In this document: positions 1 to 7,766 of the stretch, in pieces
How the letters are laid out: every line of letters begins with the position of its first letter
Numbering within the stretch: the stretch's first letter is position 1
Virus record (IMG/VR): IMGVR_UViG_3300049893_000862
Coordinates: 1 to 42,364 of that record
Reading direction: 5' to 3' (one strand)
Source of the DNA: a virus
Length of the DNA stretch: 42,364 nt
Notes under the pieces: generated by a model
The model's input: the letters and a program-made list of their open reading frames with translations, nothing else
Told to the model about the DNA's origin: nothing
The model's database searches: none
Made by a program: the position numbers and the translations under genes

Positions 1-30
1 CTATTCAGTCGTGTTAATATGGTAATGTAA
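1..30. repeat. Left copy of 30-bp terminal direct repeat
   Basis: These 30 bases are identical to the last 30 bases of the window. The simplest reading is that the sequence is circular, or circularly permuted, and was assembled with an overlap, so the true unit length is about 42,334 bp. A real packaged terminal repeat of this length would be unusually short. Confidence 0.9.
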
Positions 31-189
31 GATAGCCAGCTATGTTTTTATATTGCCAACACAAAACAGACACCTTAAAACGCTTCTTATTCGCTACCAT
101 TATTTTACAATTTAATATTTTACATAGATTCACAAGGGGCTTATTTTTTACGCTCTTTTTTATTAATTTTTCAGAAAGGAGGGATATTT
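31..189. other. AT-rich non-coding leader before the small terminase
   Basis: No gene is seen here. The stretch is very AT-rich and contains a 12-bp palindrome (ATAGC-CA-GCTAT) at 32-43. Together with 42092-42364 on the other side of the circle it forms the divergent intergenic region between the minus-strand ArdA cassette and the late operon, so a late promoter is expected here. I could not pick out a convincing -35/-10 pair, which would fit activation by the ArpU-like regulator at 40125. Confidence 0.5.
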
Positions 190-624
190 ATGTCTAAACA
201 ATGGCTTTTTACTAACGCCGACGATTTGCAGCTTAAAATCAACGATTATTTTGCTCATTGCATATCTACAAATGAGATTCCTGACGTCGAAGGACTCGCT
301 GTCTTCCTCGACACAACACGGAAAACACTTAATGACTACGCCGCTCGTAATAACCAAGATTATGACAACAAGGACATAGACTTTGATTCCATAAGTGCCA
401 CTATTAAAAAAGCAAAGGACAAAATATTCTTTTACAAAAAACAAGGAGCGTTTAAGGGGTTATATAATGCAGCGGTTTTTATATTTGACGCAAAAAACAA
501 CCACGATTATTCCGACAAGCAAGAAATCGTGTCCCAAAACACTAACATCGAACTAGAAGCCGCCAGTTTCAAGGATTTGCAGGAAATGTGTGAAAATATT
601 CTCAAAGCCAAAAAAGCCGAATAA
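190..624 (+). CDS. terS: Terminase small subunit (P22 gp3-like DNA-packaging protein)
   Basis: The 144-residue product looks like the P22 gp3 family of DNA-packaging small terminases, which recognise the pac site and load DNA onto the large subunit. Visible signs are a helix-turn-helix-like segment near residues 35-50 (GLAVFLDTTRKTLNDY) and the gp3-style stretch around residues 75-105 (a K-rich helix, then AAVFIFDAKNNHDY). The start is set by a strong AAAGGAGGG at 175-183. It is the first gene after the circular junction. Unusually, it is not followed by the large subunit, which lies 3 kb downstream. Assignment is by motif recognition only. Confidence 0.8.
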   Translation: MSKQWLFTNADDLQLKINDYFAHCISTNEIPDVEGLAVFLDTTRKTLNDYAARNNQDYDNKDIDFDSISATIKKAKDKIFFYKKQGAFKGLYNAAVFIFDAKNNHDYSDKQEIVSQNTNIELEAASFKDLQEMCENILKAKKAE

Positions 625-648
625 TTATTCAAAATTCACCCGTTTATG

Positions 649-670
649 CAAAAGTGTGGCAAAAGTGTGG
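649..670. repeat. 11-bp tandem duplication
   Basis: CAAAAGTGTGG occurs twice without a gap (649-659 and 660-670), just after the terS stop codon. Confidence 0.85.
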
Positions 671-800
671 CAGAAGGACAGCTTAATTGTGTTCGTCTTA
701 ACTTCTACAACAACACAACGGCAATGCTTATGGCGATTATTTAGTGTTCGATTAGACAAAATTCTAATTTTGTATGATCCGCGTCCAGAGGTTGCGTCAG

Positions 801-828
801 ACCAGACCAGACAGACCGGATTGTCTGG
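801..828. repeat. CAGAC repeats with perfect 7-bp inverted repeat
   Basis: CAGAC-type units are stacked from about 799, and CCAGACA (807-813) pairs perfectly with TGTCTGG (822-828) around an 8-base loop. An additional ACCAGAC unit just upstream could pair with the same right arm. This could be a protein-binding site (small terminase or ParB-like) or an RNA hairpin ending terS transcription, but no good U-tract follows. Confidence 0.65.
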
Positions 829-847
829 ATTTTACCCTGTGGGGGTG

Positions 848-868
848 GGGGTATGCCCCTTTTCGGGG
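848..868. repeat. G/C-run element with two alternative stems
   Basis: GGGG at 848-851 can pair with CCCC at 856-859, and the same CCCC can instead pair with GGGG at 865-868. The preceding GGGGGTGGGG makes this the most G-rich patch in an otherwise AT-rich window. Mutually exclusive pairing suggests a switch-like or attenuator-like element, but function is unknown. Confidence 0.45.
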
Positions 869-1126
869 ATCGGATTGGTAAGTGATTGTGCCAATAGAAA
901 ATTTTATAATTTTTTTGCATGGTGCGTAACTGGAAAAAATTTATATATTTTTTTCAGCCTTAGATTTGTAAATATTTGTAAGTGTCAAAGAATCAAAAGT
1001 AATTTTCTGCAACGGAATAAGATTTTCATGTATGAGGTATTAAATACATATATAGCAAGTCGAACGTGATTTGTTCTTTTAAAAGCGTCTTGAAGCTAGT
1101 GTTGACAACGATTGTAAGCACATACG

Positions 1127-1179
1127 AAAACGGTACAAAAATGTTCCAAAAAGGGGGCAAAACGGAACAAAAATGTACC
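1127..1179. repeat. Two 21-bp repeats forming a nested palindrome (operator or iterons)
   Basis: Copies at 1127-1147 and 1159-1179 match at 19 of 21 positions and start 32 bp apart, close to three helical turns. The two differences compensate: GGTAC at the left pairs with GTACC at the far right, and the inner GTTCC pairs with GGAAC. The pair therefore reads as both direct and nested inverted repeats. A TTGACA lies at 1102-1107. The second copy ends just before the ribosome site of the gene at 1199, so autoregulation or an iteron-type origin is likely. Confidence 0.6.
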
Positions 1180-1198
1180 TGTGGAAAGGATTGGTAAA

Positions 1199-1744
1199 AT
1201 GAAAATAGAAAAGCGTACAAGCTTTGTTAATACAGATACGGGAGAGATTTTGAATAGTAAGAATCAGTTTATTGATTTACACTTTGATGATGAAGATGGC
1301 TATTTGTTTTGGTATAAGAAAAATCATATAAAAACATTTGTTGAAATACCATTGCCGGATTGCTTTGGATGGGCTGATGAAGGGCGCATAAGTAGATTAA
1401 AACATTATATGCTAAATGATAGTCAGTTGTTGGTGTATAGAGGCAATAAGGCAATTAAACCTTTAACAAAACTAGAATTAAGCCGTATATGGCAATTAAA
1501 TATAAAGCGGTGTGCTGCACTTATAAGTAAGATGAAAAAACACGGCATTGTTAAAGAGGTTAAAGTAGATGGGAATGTTTACTTTGCTTATAACCCTATG
1601 TATGGATTAAAGGCAAAAAGGATCAGCTTGACAATGTTTTTGTGGTTTCAGGAAGAATTAACCGCGGTGTTTCCTGATTGGGTAACAAAAAAGTTTCTTG
1701 AGCAAGCAAATGATTTAAAGCCAGATATACAGATTATTAAATAA
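1199..1744 (+). CDS. Winged-helix protein, RepL-like replication/maintenance candidate
   Basis: A 181-residue protein. I start it at ATG 1199, 8 bases after GGAAAGGA (1183-1190), rather than the in-frame GTG at 1181. The N-terminus carries NTDTGEIL, similar to the 'DTGE' start of Firmicute RepL-type proteins. A middle region near residues 90-130 reads as a winged helix (LELSRIWQLNIKRCAALISK, then a basic turn). It is followed by YFAYNPMYG and a segment ending around LFWFQ-like hydrophobics, the layout of RepL-like wing domains. Repeats directly upstream fit a self-regulated initiator. It might instead be a plain transcription regulator. RepL membership is inference. Confidence 0.5.
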   Translation: MKIEKRTSFVNTDTGEILNSKNQFIDLHFDDEDGYLFWYKKNHIKTFVEIPLPDCFGWADEGRISRLKHYMLNDSQLLVYRGNKAIKPLTKLELSRIWQLNIKRCAALISKMKKHGIVKEVKVDGNVYFAYNPMYGLKAKRISLTMFLWFQEELTAVFPDWVTKKFLEQANDLKPDIQIIK

Positions 1745-1911
1745 AAACTAGTTGGCTTGTTTCCCGTATACGAGATATCAGGAAACGGGGATAAATAAAA
1801 ATTAAAATATTGGTGTAAGGCGGTTCGCTACCGTAGGCAGGATTACCAACCCCCTGCCTTTTCTTATGCCATTTTTAGGGTTGGAAAATAATAAAAGGGT
1901 TGGTGTAAAGT
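1745..1911 (+). promoter_or_regulatory. Structured leader before the ParB-methyltransferase gene
   Basis: The RNA can fold several ways: GTTTCC and GGAAAC pair around 1759-1784, TTGGT (1810-1814) pairs with ACCAA (1845-1849), and CGGT (1821-1824) pairs with ACCG (1830-1833) inside it. TTGGTGTAA is present at 1810-1818 and again at 1900-1908, immediately before the start codon of the next gene. That gene lacks a clear ribosome site, so translational control is plausible. Confidence 0.4.
1835..1865 (+). terminator. Possible intrinsic terminator
   Basis: AGGCAGG (1835-1841) pairs with CCTGCCT (1853-1859) and is followed by a short T-rich run. It would end transcription of the 1199 gene. The loop contains the ACCAA that can pair with an upstream TTGGT, so the stem could be one arm of an attenuator. 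Confidence 0.45.
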
Positions 1912-3045
1912 ATGTTAAAAGTAGATTCAGAATTTAAGGCGTTGATACCACCGTTATCGAAGCAAGAGTTAAAAGAGTTAGAAAAACTATTACTTGAGGA
2001 AGGCATTAAATCTCCAATAGTGATATGGAATGATTTAATCATTGATGGACATAATCGTTATAGTATTGCACAAAAACATGGATTGAAATTTAAAACAGAA
2101 AAGAAATTGTTTAATACAAGAGATGAAGTAAAACAATGGATGATTAAAACTCAATTGGGGCGTAGAAATTTAACTCCTGAAAAATTCAAATATATGATTG
2201 GAAAGCTTTACAAGGAAAATAAAAATACACATGGAGGAGATAGAAAATCAAGTGATCAAAATGATCATTTGAAAAACACGGCTGAAATAATAGCAGATGA
2301 GTATAAAGTGTCTACACCCACTGTTCGTAGGGCAGAAGAATTTGCAGACGCAATTGATTCTATAAGAGAAAATTGCGGGGAAGATATCGCCGAAGATATT
2401 TTAAATGGGGAGATAGATTTAACACAAAAAGAAATAATCAAGATAGGCAATATTAAAGATTCTAGTGAACAAAATAAAGTGATTGAAAGTTTAAAAGAAA
2501 AAGATGGAGAAACTTTTAGGGTTGAATTGGCTAAAACAGACAATGTTATTGAAAAAATTCCACATGTTAGCTTTAATTCTGGCGATAATGAGTGGTATAC
2601 TCCTGCTGATATTATAGATGCCGCAAGGGCCGTTATGGGCAGCATAGACTTAGATCCGGCAAGCAATGATATGGCAAATAAAGTTGTGAGAGCTACTAAG
2701 TATTACACGGCAGAAACAAACGGATTAAATAAAGAATGGACTGGTAATGTGTGGTTAAATCCACCTTATGCGGGAGAATTAATCGGATTATTTTGTGACA
2801 AATTAGTTGAAAGCAATATAACCCAAGCTATTATGCTGGTGAACAATGCAACTGAAACAAATTGGTTTAATACTCTTATACATAAGGCTTCTGCGATTGT
2901 ATTCCCGAAAGGTAGGGTTAAATTTTACATGCCAGACGGTAAAACTGGCGCACCATTACAAGGACAGGCGATAATTTATTTTGGTGATAATCCAACTAAA
3001 TTTTTATTGGTATTTAAACAATTTGGGTGGGGTGCATGTCTATGA
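1912..3045 (+). CDS. ParB-like domain fused to DNA N6-adenine methyltransferase (Dam phage type)
   Basis: 377 residues. The N-terminal part (about 1-100) is a ParB/sulfiredoxin-fold domain with the signature IIDGHNRYS. A helical linker with a possible HTH (EIIADEYKVSTPTVRRAEEF) follows. The C-terminal part from about residue 225 is a phage Dam-type adenine methyltransferase, with W228-Y-T-P, D246-L-D-P-A-S and the catalytic N283-P-P-Y tetrad. Such enzymes methylate adenine in DNA and usually act as orphan methylases. Here the gene overlaps a small nuclease-like gene at its 3' end, suggesting a working pair. It separates terS from terL. A similar fusion with another nuclease-like partner lies at 27892. 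Confidence 0.85.
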   Translation: MLKVDSEFKALIPPLSKQELKELEKLLLEEGIKSPIVIWNDLIIDGHNRYSIAQKHGLKFKTEKKLFNTRDEVKQWMIKTQLGRRNLTPEKFKYMIGKLYKENKNTHGGDRKSSDQNDHLKNTAEIIADEYKVSTPTVRRAEEFADAIDSIRENCGEDIAEDILNGEIDLTQKEIIKIGNIKDSSEQNKVIESLKEKDGETFRVELAKTDNVIEKIPHVSFNSGDNEWYTPADIIDAARAVMGSIDLDPASNDMANKVVRATKYYTAETNGLNKEWTGNVWLNPPYAGELIGLFCDKLVESNITQAIMLVNNATETNWFNTLIHKASAIVFPKGRVKFYMPDGKTGAPLQGQAIIYFGDNPTKFLLVFKQFGWGACL

Positions 3046-3443
3046 GTGATAGAGGTGTAATCCAGTATCCAGCAAGAAAGCAACAGATTAATGATTTTAG
3101 TAAATTATTGGTGGGTAAAATTACTCCAACCGATATAGATGGATTAATTGAGTACAAAAATAAAGCTTACATATTTCTTGAAGTAAAATATAAAAACGTA
3201 AAGTTACCAGATGGACAAAAGTTAGCACTTGAAAGATTGTGTGATGATTTATTTAAAGTACAAAAACTTGCGGTTCTATTAGTCGTTGAACATAATGTAG
3301 ATGACACAAAAGAAAGCGTAAATGTAGGAGAGTGTTTTGTGCGAGAATGTTATTTTAACAAAAAGTGGACAGAACCAAATAAATTAACGGTTGTTAGTGC
3401 TATTACTCAGTTGATAAAAATGTCTGAAGAAATTTTTGCGTGA
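3042..3443 (+). CDS. Putative PD-(D/E)XK-type nuclease paired with the methyltransferase
   Basis: 133 residues. Start ATG 3042 follows GGTGGGG with good spacing; in-frame GTG 3027 and ATG 3036 are alternatives. The pattern TDIDGLIEY (D33) followed by IFLEVKYKN (E47-x-K49) is the D...ExK layout of PD-(D/E)XK nucleases. A helix with QKLALERLCDDL and a strand LAVLLVVEH follow, as expected for this fold. It overlaps the methyltransferase gene by 4 bp if read from 3042, so the two are translationally coupled. The protein lacks an obvious DNA-recognition domain, which the ParB/methylase partner might supply. Catalytic activity is inferred from motif only. Confidence 0.6.
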   Translation: MSDRGVIQYPARKQQINDFSKLLVGKITPTDIDGLIEYKNKAYIFLEVKYKNVKLPDGQKLALERLCDDLFKVQKLAVLLVVEHNVDDTKESVNVGECFVRECYFNKKWTEPNKLTVVSAITQLIKMSEEIFA

Positions 3444-3451
3444 GGTCGCCT

Positions 3452-3646
3452 ATGAAAAGAGTCCTAATAAAGCCGAAACATAATCACAATTGGACATATA
3501 ACATAATTATTGACGATGGTAAGCCATACGGTAAGTACATAGTGATTCGGAAAGGGACTTTGATAGAAGAATGTGAAGAATGTGAGACGGAAAATATATA
3601 TTTTTGTTTAGGCGGTTTGGTATTTAAGGACGGTGGGGCGGCGTGA
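3452..3646 (+). CDS. Small hypothetical protein
   Basis: 64 residues from ATG 3452, which has GAGG 6 bases upstream. A GTG at 3440 overlapping the previous stop is an alternative start. The product has a basic N-terminus (KRVLIKPKHNHNW), a central acidic CEECE segment with cysteines, and a short hydrophobic end. The C-E-E-C pattern could bind metal, but only one CxxC is present. The gene ends in a GTGA overlap with the large terminase start, so it is in the same translational unit. No family recognised. Confidence 0.6.
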   Translation: MKRVLIKPKHNHNWTYNIIIDDGKPYGKYIVIRKGTLIEECEECETENIYFCLGGLVFKDGGAA

Positions 3647-5259
3647 TAGATGAAAAAAGTTATGAGATAGCAATGGCGATTGAAAAGCAGTTACCGCATT
3701 TGAAGGGTAAGCAAAAGGCGCAAGCCGTAAAATTTTTAACGGAAATGAGAAATCAAGTTAAGGAAAGAAATGTCGAGATGATGAAGTCTGACATTTTTTA
3801 TTTTATTGAGAACTTTGTTCATATAGAGGACAGGGACTCGGTGGAATTGGCAACATTATTCAAATTGTGGGATGGACAGAAAAAAGCGTTAAATGACTTT
3901 ATAAATCACCGTTTAAATATTGTTCTAAAGGCTAGACAGTTGGGCTTAACGTGGCTTGCATTGGCCTATGTGGTACATAATTTACTTTTTAATAACGGTT
4001 TTCAAGTCGTGGCGTTGTCACGTACCGAGGACGAATCCAAAGAATTGGTACGGCGAATATTATTCATTTTAAGATATTTGCCTGTATGGTTGGTTAGGGA
4101 AGATACCAAAGAAAATTTAAGCTTTGCCGGTATGAAGTTTGACTCAACAACAATGTCGGTTACAATTATCCATCCGGGGAAAGAAGCCAGTTTATTTAAA
4201 AGTATGCCAGCTTCTCAGGATGCCGGGCGTTCGTTTACTGCAAATTTAGTTTTATTGGATGAGTGGGCTTTCCAGCAATGGGCAAGGGAGATTTGGGCAT
4301 CTGCATACCCGACAATTAATAGGCCCACTGGCGGTAAAGTTATAGGACTTAGTACGGCAAAAAGAATGACGCTATTTGAAGATATTTGGAAAAAATCGGT
4401 AGCAAAACGAAACACTTTTAATAGGATTTTTCTTTCCTGGAGGACAGATCCCCGGAGAACCGAAGAATGGTATGAGCAATCCAAGAAGGATTTGGGAGAT
4501 TTAGTAATAAAACAGGAGTACCCGAACACACCGGAAGAAGCGTTTGAAGCTGCGGAAGGTACGGCGTTTCCTGAATTTAGTTATGATATTCATGTTTGCC
4601 AGCCTTTCGACATTCCTAATCATTGGCAAAAGTGGCGAAGCGTTGATAATGGCTACACAGATCCTTTTGTATGGTACTGGTTTGCAGTTAATGAAGCTGG
4701 TACTGTTTTTATTTATAGGGAATATACCAGGGACGAAAAAGATCCGAAGGTTACATATACGGATCAGGCCAAAAGGGTAATTGAATTGACAAAAGAAAAG
4801 GACGTGTGGCAAACGGTAGCCGGATTGGACGCATGGAATAAGCATCATAGAGACACTTCTAATAAAAGTTTGATTGATTATTACCGGGATGGCGGCGTTT
4901 CTGGATTTGTAAAAGCTGTTACCGACAGGAAAATGAGGAAATCAGCTTTTCACGAATACTTGAAGCCATATTTTGACGAAAACATTCAGAAATGGACAGC
5001 AAAATTACAAATATTTGATACGTGTACCCGGCTTATTGAATATTTACCGCAGTATTTAGTTGACGAAAAAGACTGTGAAAAGGTTGCTGAGTGTGGATTT
5101 GACCATACTTTCGACAGCGCAGGATATGGGATTATTTACCATCATGCAAATAATAGCTTGCCAGTTGAGGTCCCGGATTCTTTTAATTTTGAATTTGAAA
5201 AACCGAAACCGGATGTTATGGCTGGGGGTGATCTTGATTGGAGCTATATAAATTACTGA
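3643..5259 (+). CDS. terL: Terminase large subunit (ATPase/nuclease)
   Basis: 538 residues, GTG start overlapping the previous stop (GTGA). This motor translocates DNA through the portal and cuts it. The N-terminal ATPase has the terminase-style Walker A at 96-104 (KARQLGLTW), Walker B at about 202-208 (VLLDEWA, D206/E207) and the coupling motif GLSTAK at 235-240. The C-terminal RNase H-like nuclease has acidic residues at D335 (DNGYTDP), D396 (AGLDAW) and D487/D491 (FDHTFDSAGYG). Length is normal. Its separation from terS by a methylase/nuclease block is unusual. Confidence 0.93.
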   Translation: MIDEKSYEIAMAIEKQLPHLKGKQKAQAVKFLTEMRNQVKERNVEMMKSDIFYFIENFVHIEDRDSVELATLFKLWDGQKKALNDFINHRLNIVLKARQLGLTWLALAYVVHNLLFNNGFQVVALSRTEDESKELVRRILFILRYLPVWLVREDTKENLSFAGMKFDSTTMSVTIIHPGKEASLFKSMPASQDAGRSFTANLVLLDEWAFQQWAREIWASAYPTINRPTGGKVIGLSTAKRMTLFEDIWKKSVAKRNTFNRIFLSWRTDPRRTEEWYEQSKKDLGDLVIKQEYPNTPEEAFEAAEGTAFPEFSYDIHVCQPFDIPNHWQKWRSVDNGYTDPFVWYWFAVNEAGTVFIYREYTRDEKDPKVTYTDQAKRVIELTKEKDVWQTVAGLDAWNKHHRDTSNKSLIDYYRDGGVSGFVKAVTDRKMRKSAFHEYLKPYFDENIQKWTAKLQIFDTCTRLIEYLPQYLVDEKDCEKVAECGFDHTFDSAGYGIIYHHANNSLPVEVPDSFNFEFEKPKPDVMAGGDLDWSYINY

Positions 5260-5741
5260 CATTTTTATTAATTTTTATTATTTTATTTTCCAATATTAGT
5301 TACGGCGTGGAATATTTGGTACTAGATGCGGATGGAAACTATGCAGTTTTAAAAGATCACTATGTACCTACTGATGAAGAAGAAAAAGCGGTTAATGATA
5401 TTGTTGCTGCCTGGTGTAAACGAAATAATTCATCTGATGATCTGCAAATGTATTACCGGATTAGAAACTACATAGCCCGAAAAGTAACCTATGACAACGA
5501 TAAAAAGTATAGTTATTCGGCTTATGGTGCGCTTATAAGGGGTCGAGCCGTATGTATGGGATATGCTTTGCTTGCTAAAAAGTTTTTTGATTATAAGAAA
5601 ATGGAAAATTATTTGATTTGGGATTTAAAAGAAAATCATTTATACAATCGGATCTTACTGAATGGTAAGTGGGAAGATGTGGACATTACCTGGTATGATT
5701 ACGGGCTTGAAAAATTGGAAAGGTGGTATGCCGGAAGATGA
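5238..5741 (+). CDS. Secreted transglutaminase-like (cysteine protease fold) protein
   Basis: 167 residues with a TTG start overlapping the end of terL and preceded by GGGGGTGA. Residues 1-23 form a signal peptide or N-terminal anchor, with a likely cut after ISYG. The rest resembles the transglutaminase-like core: C106 in RAVCMGYALL, H134 in ENHLYNRILLNGKWEDVD, and D149 in DVDITWYD, the Cys-His-Asp order of that superfamily. Bacterial relatives cleave or crosslink proteins or act at the cell surface. Finding one between terminase and portal is odd. It may modify the envelope or a virion protein. The start codon is the weakest part of the call. Confidence 0.6.
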   Translation: MELYKLLTFLLIFIILFSNISYGVEYLVLDADGNYAVLKDHYVPTDEEEKAVNDIVAAWCKRNNSSDDLQMYYRIRNYIARKVTYDNDKKYSYSAYGALIRGRAVCMGYALLAKKFFDYKKMENYLIWDLKENHLYNRILLNGKWEDVDITWYDYGLEKLERWYAGR

Positions 5742-6004
5742 ATGTTCAGACGTATCTTGCAATCGTGGGAGCCTTATTAGGGCTTTTTTTATTTATATTC
5801 CCCCTATTGGCTTACCGTAAGGGGATTATGGATGGGGTTACATTAAGAAGCGAAAACAAAATAACGCCGTTGGGTGAAAGTTTTAGTTTCCGAAAACCTT
5901 CTGAAAATGTTGCAAATGACCTTGAAACAAAGGCCGTAGTTGAAGGTTTCAATAATATTATGGCTTATGATGGCAGACCTCAGGGGGTGAGTGTAGATGG
6001 CTGA
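5738..6004 (+). CDS. Small single-span membrane protein
   Basis: 88 residues, ATG 5738 in an ATGA overlap with the upstream stop; an in-frame GTG 5723 is possible. One hydrophobic span covers about residues 5-26 (YLAIVGALLGLFLFIFPLLAY), followed by a basic stop-transfer (RKG) and a polar tail of about 60 residues. It also overlaps the portal gene by 8 bp. Coupling to the secreted transglutaminase-like gene suggests they act together at the membrane, possibly in superinfection exclusion or entry, but nothing in the sequence proves this. Confidence 0.65.
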   Translation: MNVQTYLAIVGALLGLFLFIFPLLAYRKGIMDGVTLRSENKITPLGESFSFRKPSENVANDLETKAVVEGFNNIMAYDGRPQGVSVDG

Positions 6005-7760
6005 TTTATTGGAAAAAACAGAAGATTGGAAATTGTACGAGGACGGCAAAAATTATCTTAGGAAAATCAATCATTATGAAACCGTCAATAAAAACTTTCG
6101 ATTTTACTCAGGCGATCAGTGGCATGGAGTCCAGAGCAACGGATTACCAACGCCGGTATTCAACTTTATAAAAAGGGTTATTGATTATAAGATTTCGTCG
6201 GTTATGTCGAATGATTTGGGATATAACTTTGAAGTTGTTGGGCTTGATGTAAATACAATGCCTGAAATGAAAGCTTTTATTGATGCAATTAAGGGATATT
6301 CAAAAACCTTGTGGGAAAATCTTAAAATGCACTCGATGAACCAACGAGGACTATTAGACGCTGCCAATAGCGGAAGTATGATTTCTTACTGGTATTTTGA
6401 GCCAAACATTAAAACTGGACAGCTATTACAGGGCGATATTGTGGGCGAGTTGATTGATAGTGTAAATTATTTGCCCGGAAACCCCAATGACGCAAGGATT
6501 AATACAACTTATGGAGTAGTCCAGCCATATATTATTATTCCTTTTAGAATGTTGGTTTCACAGGCAAGGGAGATTGCAAGGGCTAACGGCGTTTCAGAAG
6601 AAAGCATAAAACAAATTATTGGAGATACTGATAATACGGAACAGGCCGGAGATTTAAGCAAGCATGAAATTGAAAGTACCGGGGATAATAGCGGAAAAGT
6701 AACCGTACTTTTAAAAATGTGGTTTGATAGCGAAACTCAAACTGTATGGTTCCGTAAGTCCGTAAAAAGTATGATAATTCAGGACAAAAGAGATACCATG
6801 CTTAGAATTTATCCGGTTGCGATGATGAATTGGTATGATCTGAAAAACTGTGCTTACGGTTCTGCTGAAGCTTCTGGATTAATACCAAATCAAATATATG
6901 TCAACAAAATAGCCGCAATGATTCAAATGGCTTCAATGTATACAAGTTTTCCGAAACCTATTTATGACAAAACTCGTATGGCTCCACCGTCTAACCAGAT
7001 TGGGACGGCGATAGGTGTCCAGGGGGATATTACCGGGGCATTTAAGTATGCTGAACCACCAAAGATTTCAAGTGATGCTTTTAATATGTTTAATATCACA
7101 ATTGAGACAACTAAGGAACTAATGGGTGCGACAGATGCGGTTCTTGGAAACGTTAAGCCTGAGAATACATCGGCGATTATTGCAGTGCAAGAAGCGGCAG
7201 CCGTACCTTTAGAAAATATTAAGCGTAGATTTTGGCAGTATATTGAAGATGTCGGAAGAATTTGGCTTGAAATGTGGGTTACATACTACGGAGCCAGGAA
7301 AGTTCCAATTAAAATGAATGACCAGGTAAGTCTTGTTGATATAGATTTTTCCATGTTTAAAAACTTTATTTGGAATACAAAGGTTGATGTTGGACCTTCT
7401 ACGCAGTATTCGGAGATTGCTTCAATTAATGCTTTGGATAGGCTGATAATGAACAAAGATATTGACATTATTGACTATCTTGAACGGATTCCAGAATCAG
7501 TGATACCGAAAAAAGATGAACTTATAGCATCGAAAAAGCAGATGATAGAACAGGCCGCACAGCGAGATATAGGACAAGCCCAAGACAACGAACAGGCACA
7601 ATATGAGCAGATGGCACAATTTCTTGAATCGTTACCGAAAGAAGTACAAAGCAAGGTTTCGTCTTTGCCGCCAGAAGAAATGGAGAACCATATTAAGGCA
7701 ATGATGCAGCTTAAACCTAGTGAATTACAAGCTCATATACAAACAATGCTAGGAGGTTAG
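5997..7760 (+). CDS. Portal protein (P22-like short-tailed phage portal)
   Basis: 587 residues, ATG 5997 after GGGGGTGAG. The dodecameric portal forms the DNA channel at one capsid vertex. Supporting features are the N-terminal NYLRKINHYETVNKNFRFYSGDQW type opening, a VFNFIKRVIDYKISSVM helix region, a long central wing domain, and a Gln/Met-rich C-terminal tail (about residues 520-587) like the barrel region of P22-type portals. It sits directly after terL, the standard order, apart from the two small genes in between. Family placement with P22-type portals is from overall look, not an alignment. Confidence 0.82.
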   Translation: MADLLEKTEDWKLYEDGKNYLRKINHYETVNKNFRFYSGDQWHGVQSNGLPTPVFNFIKRVIDYKISSVMSNDLGYNFEVVGLDVNTMPEMKAFIDAIKGYSKTLWENLKMHSMNQRGLLDAANSGSMISYWYFEPNIKTGQLLQGDIVGELIDSVNYLPGNPNDARINTTYGVVQPYIIIPFRMLVSQAREIARANGVSEESIKQIIGDTDNTEQAGDLSKHEIESTGDNSGKVTVLLKMWFDSETQTVWFRKSVKSMIIQDKRDTMLRIYPVAMMNWYDLKNCAYGSAEASGLIPNQIYVNKIAAMIQMASMYTSFPKPIYDKTRMAPPSNQIGTAIGVQGDITGAFKYAEPPKISSDAFNMFNITIETTKELMGATDAVLGNVKPENTSAIIAVQEAAAVPLENIKRRFWQYIEDVGRIWLEMWVTYYGARKVPIKMNDQVSLVDIDFSMFKNFIWNTKVDVGPSTQYSEIASINALDRLIMNKDIDIIDYLERIPESVIPKKDELIASKKQMIEQAAQRDIGQAQDNEQAQYEQMAQFLESLPKEVQSKVSSLPPEEMENHIKAMMQLKPSELQAHIQTMLGG

Positions 7761-7766
7761 AGAAGG

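Larger units (their letters stand above)
625..1198. other. Non-coding repeat-rich region after terS (candidate pac/regulatory region)
   Basis: About 570 bp carry no credible gene. The region contains an 11-bp tandem duplication, a run of CAGAC repeats ending in a perfect hairpin, a G-rich segment with mutually exclusive stems, an A/T-rich stretch, and two 21-bp repeats directly upstream of the next gene. Small-terminase binding (pac) sites commonly lie in or next to terS, so this is a natural candidate. It may also hold the regulatory region of the gene at 1199. Confidence 0.5.

Noticed and set aside
590-1069. 159-residue reading frame after terS
   Set aside because: No ribosome site, Cys/Phe-rich odd composition, overlaps terS end and spans repeats; looks like chance.
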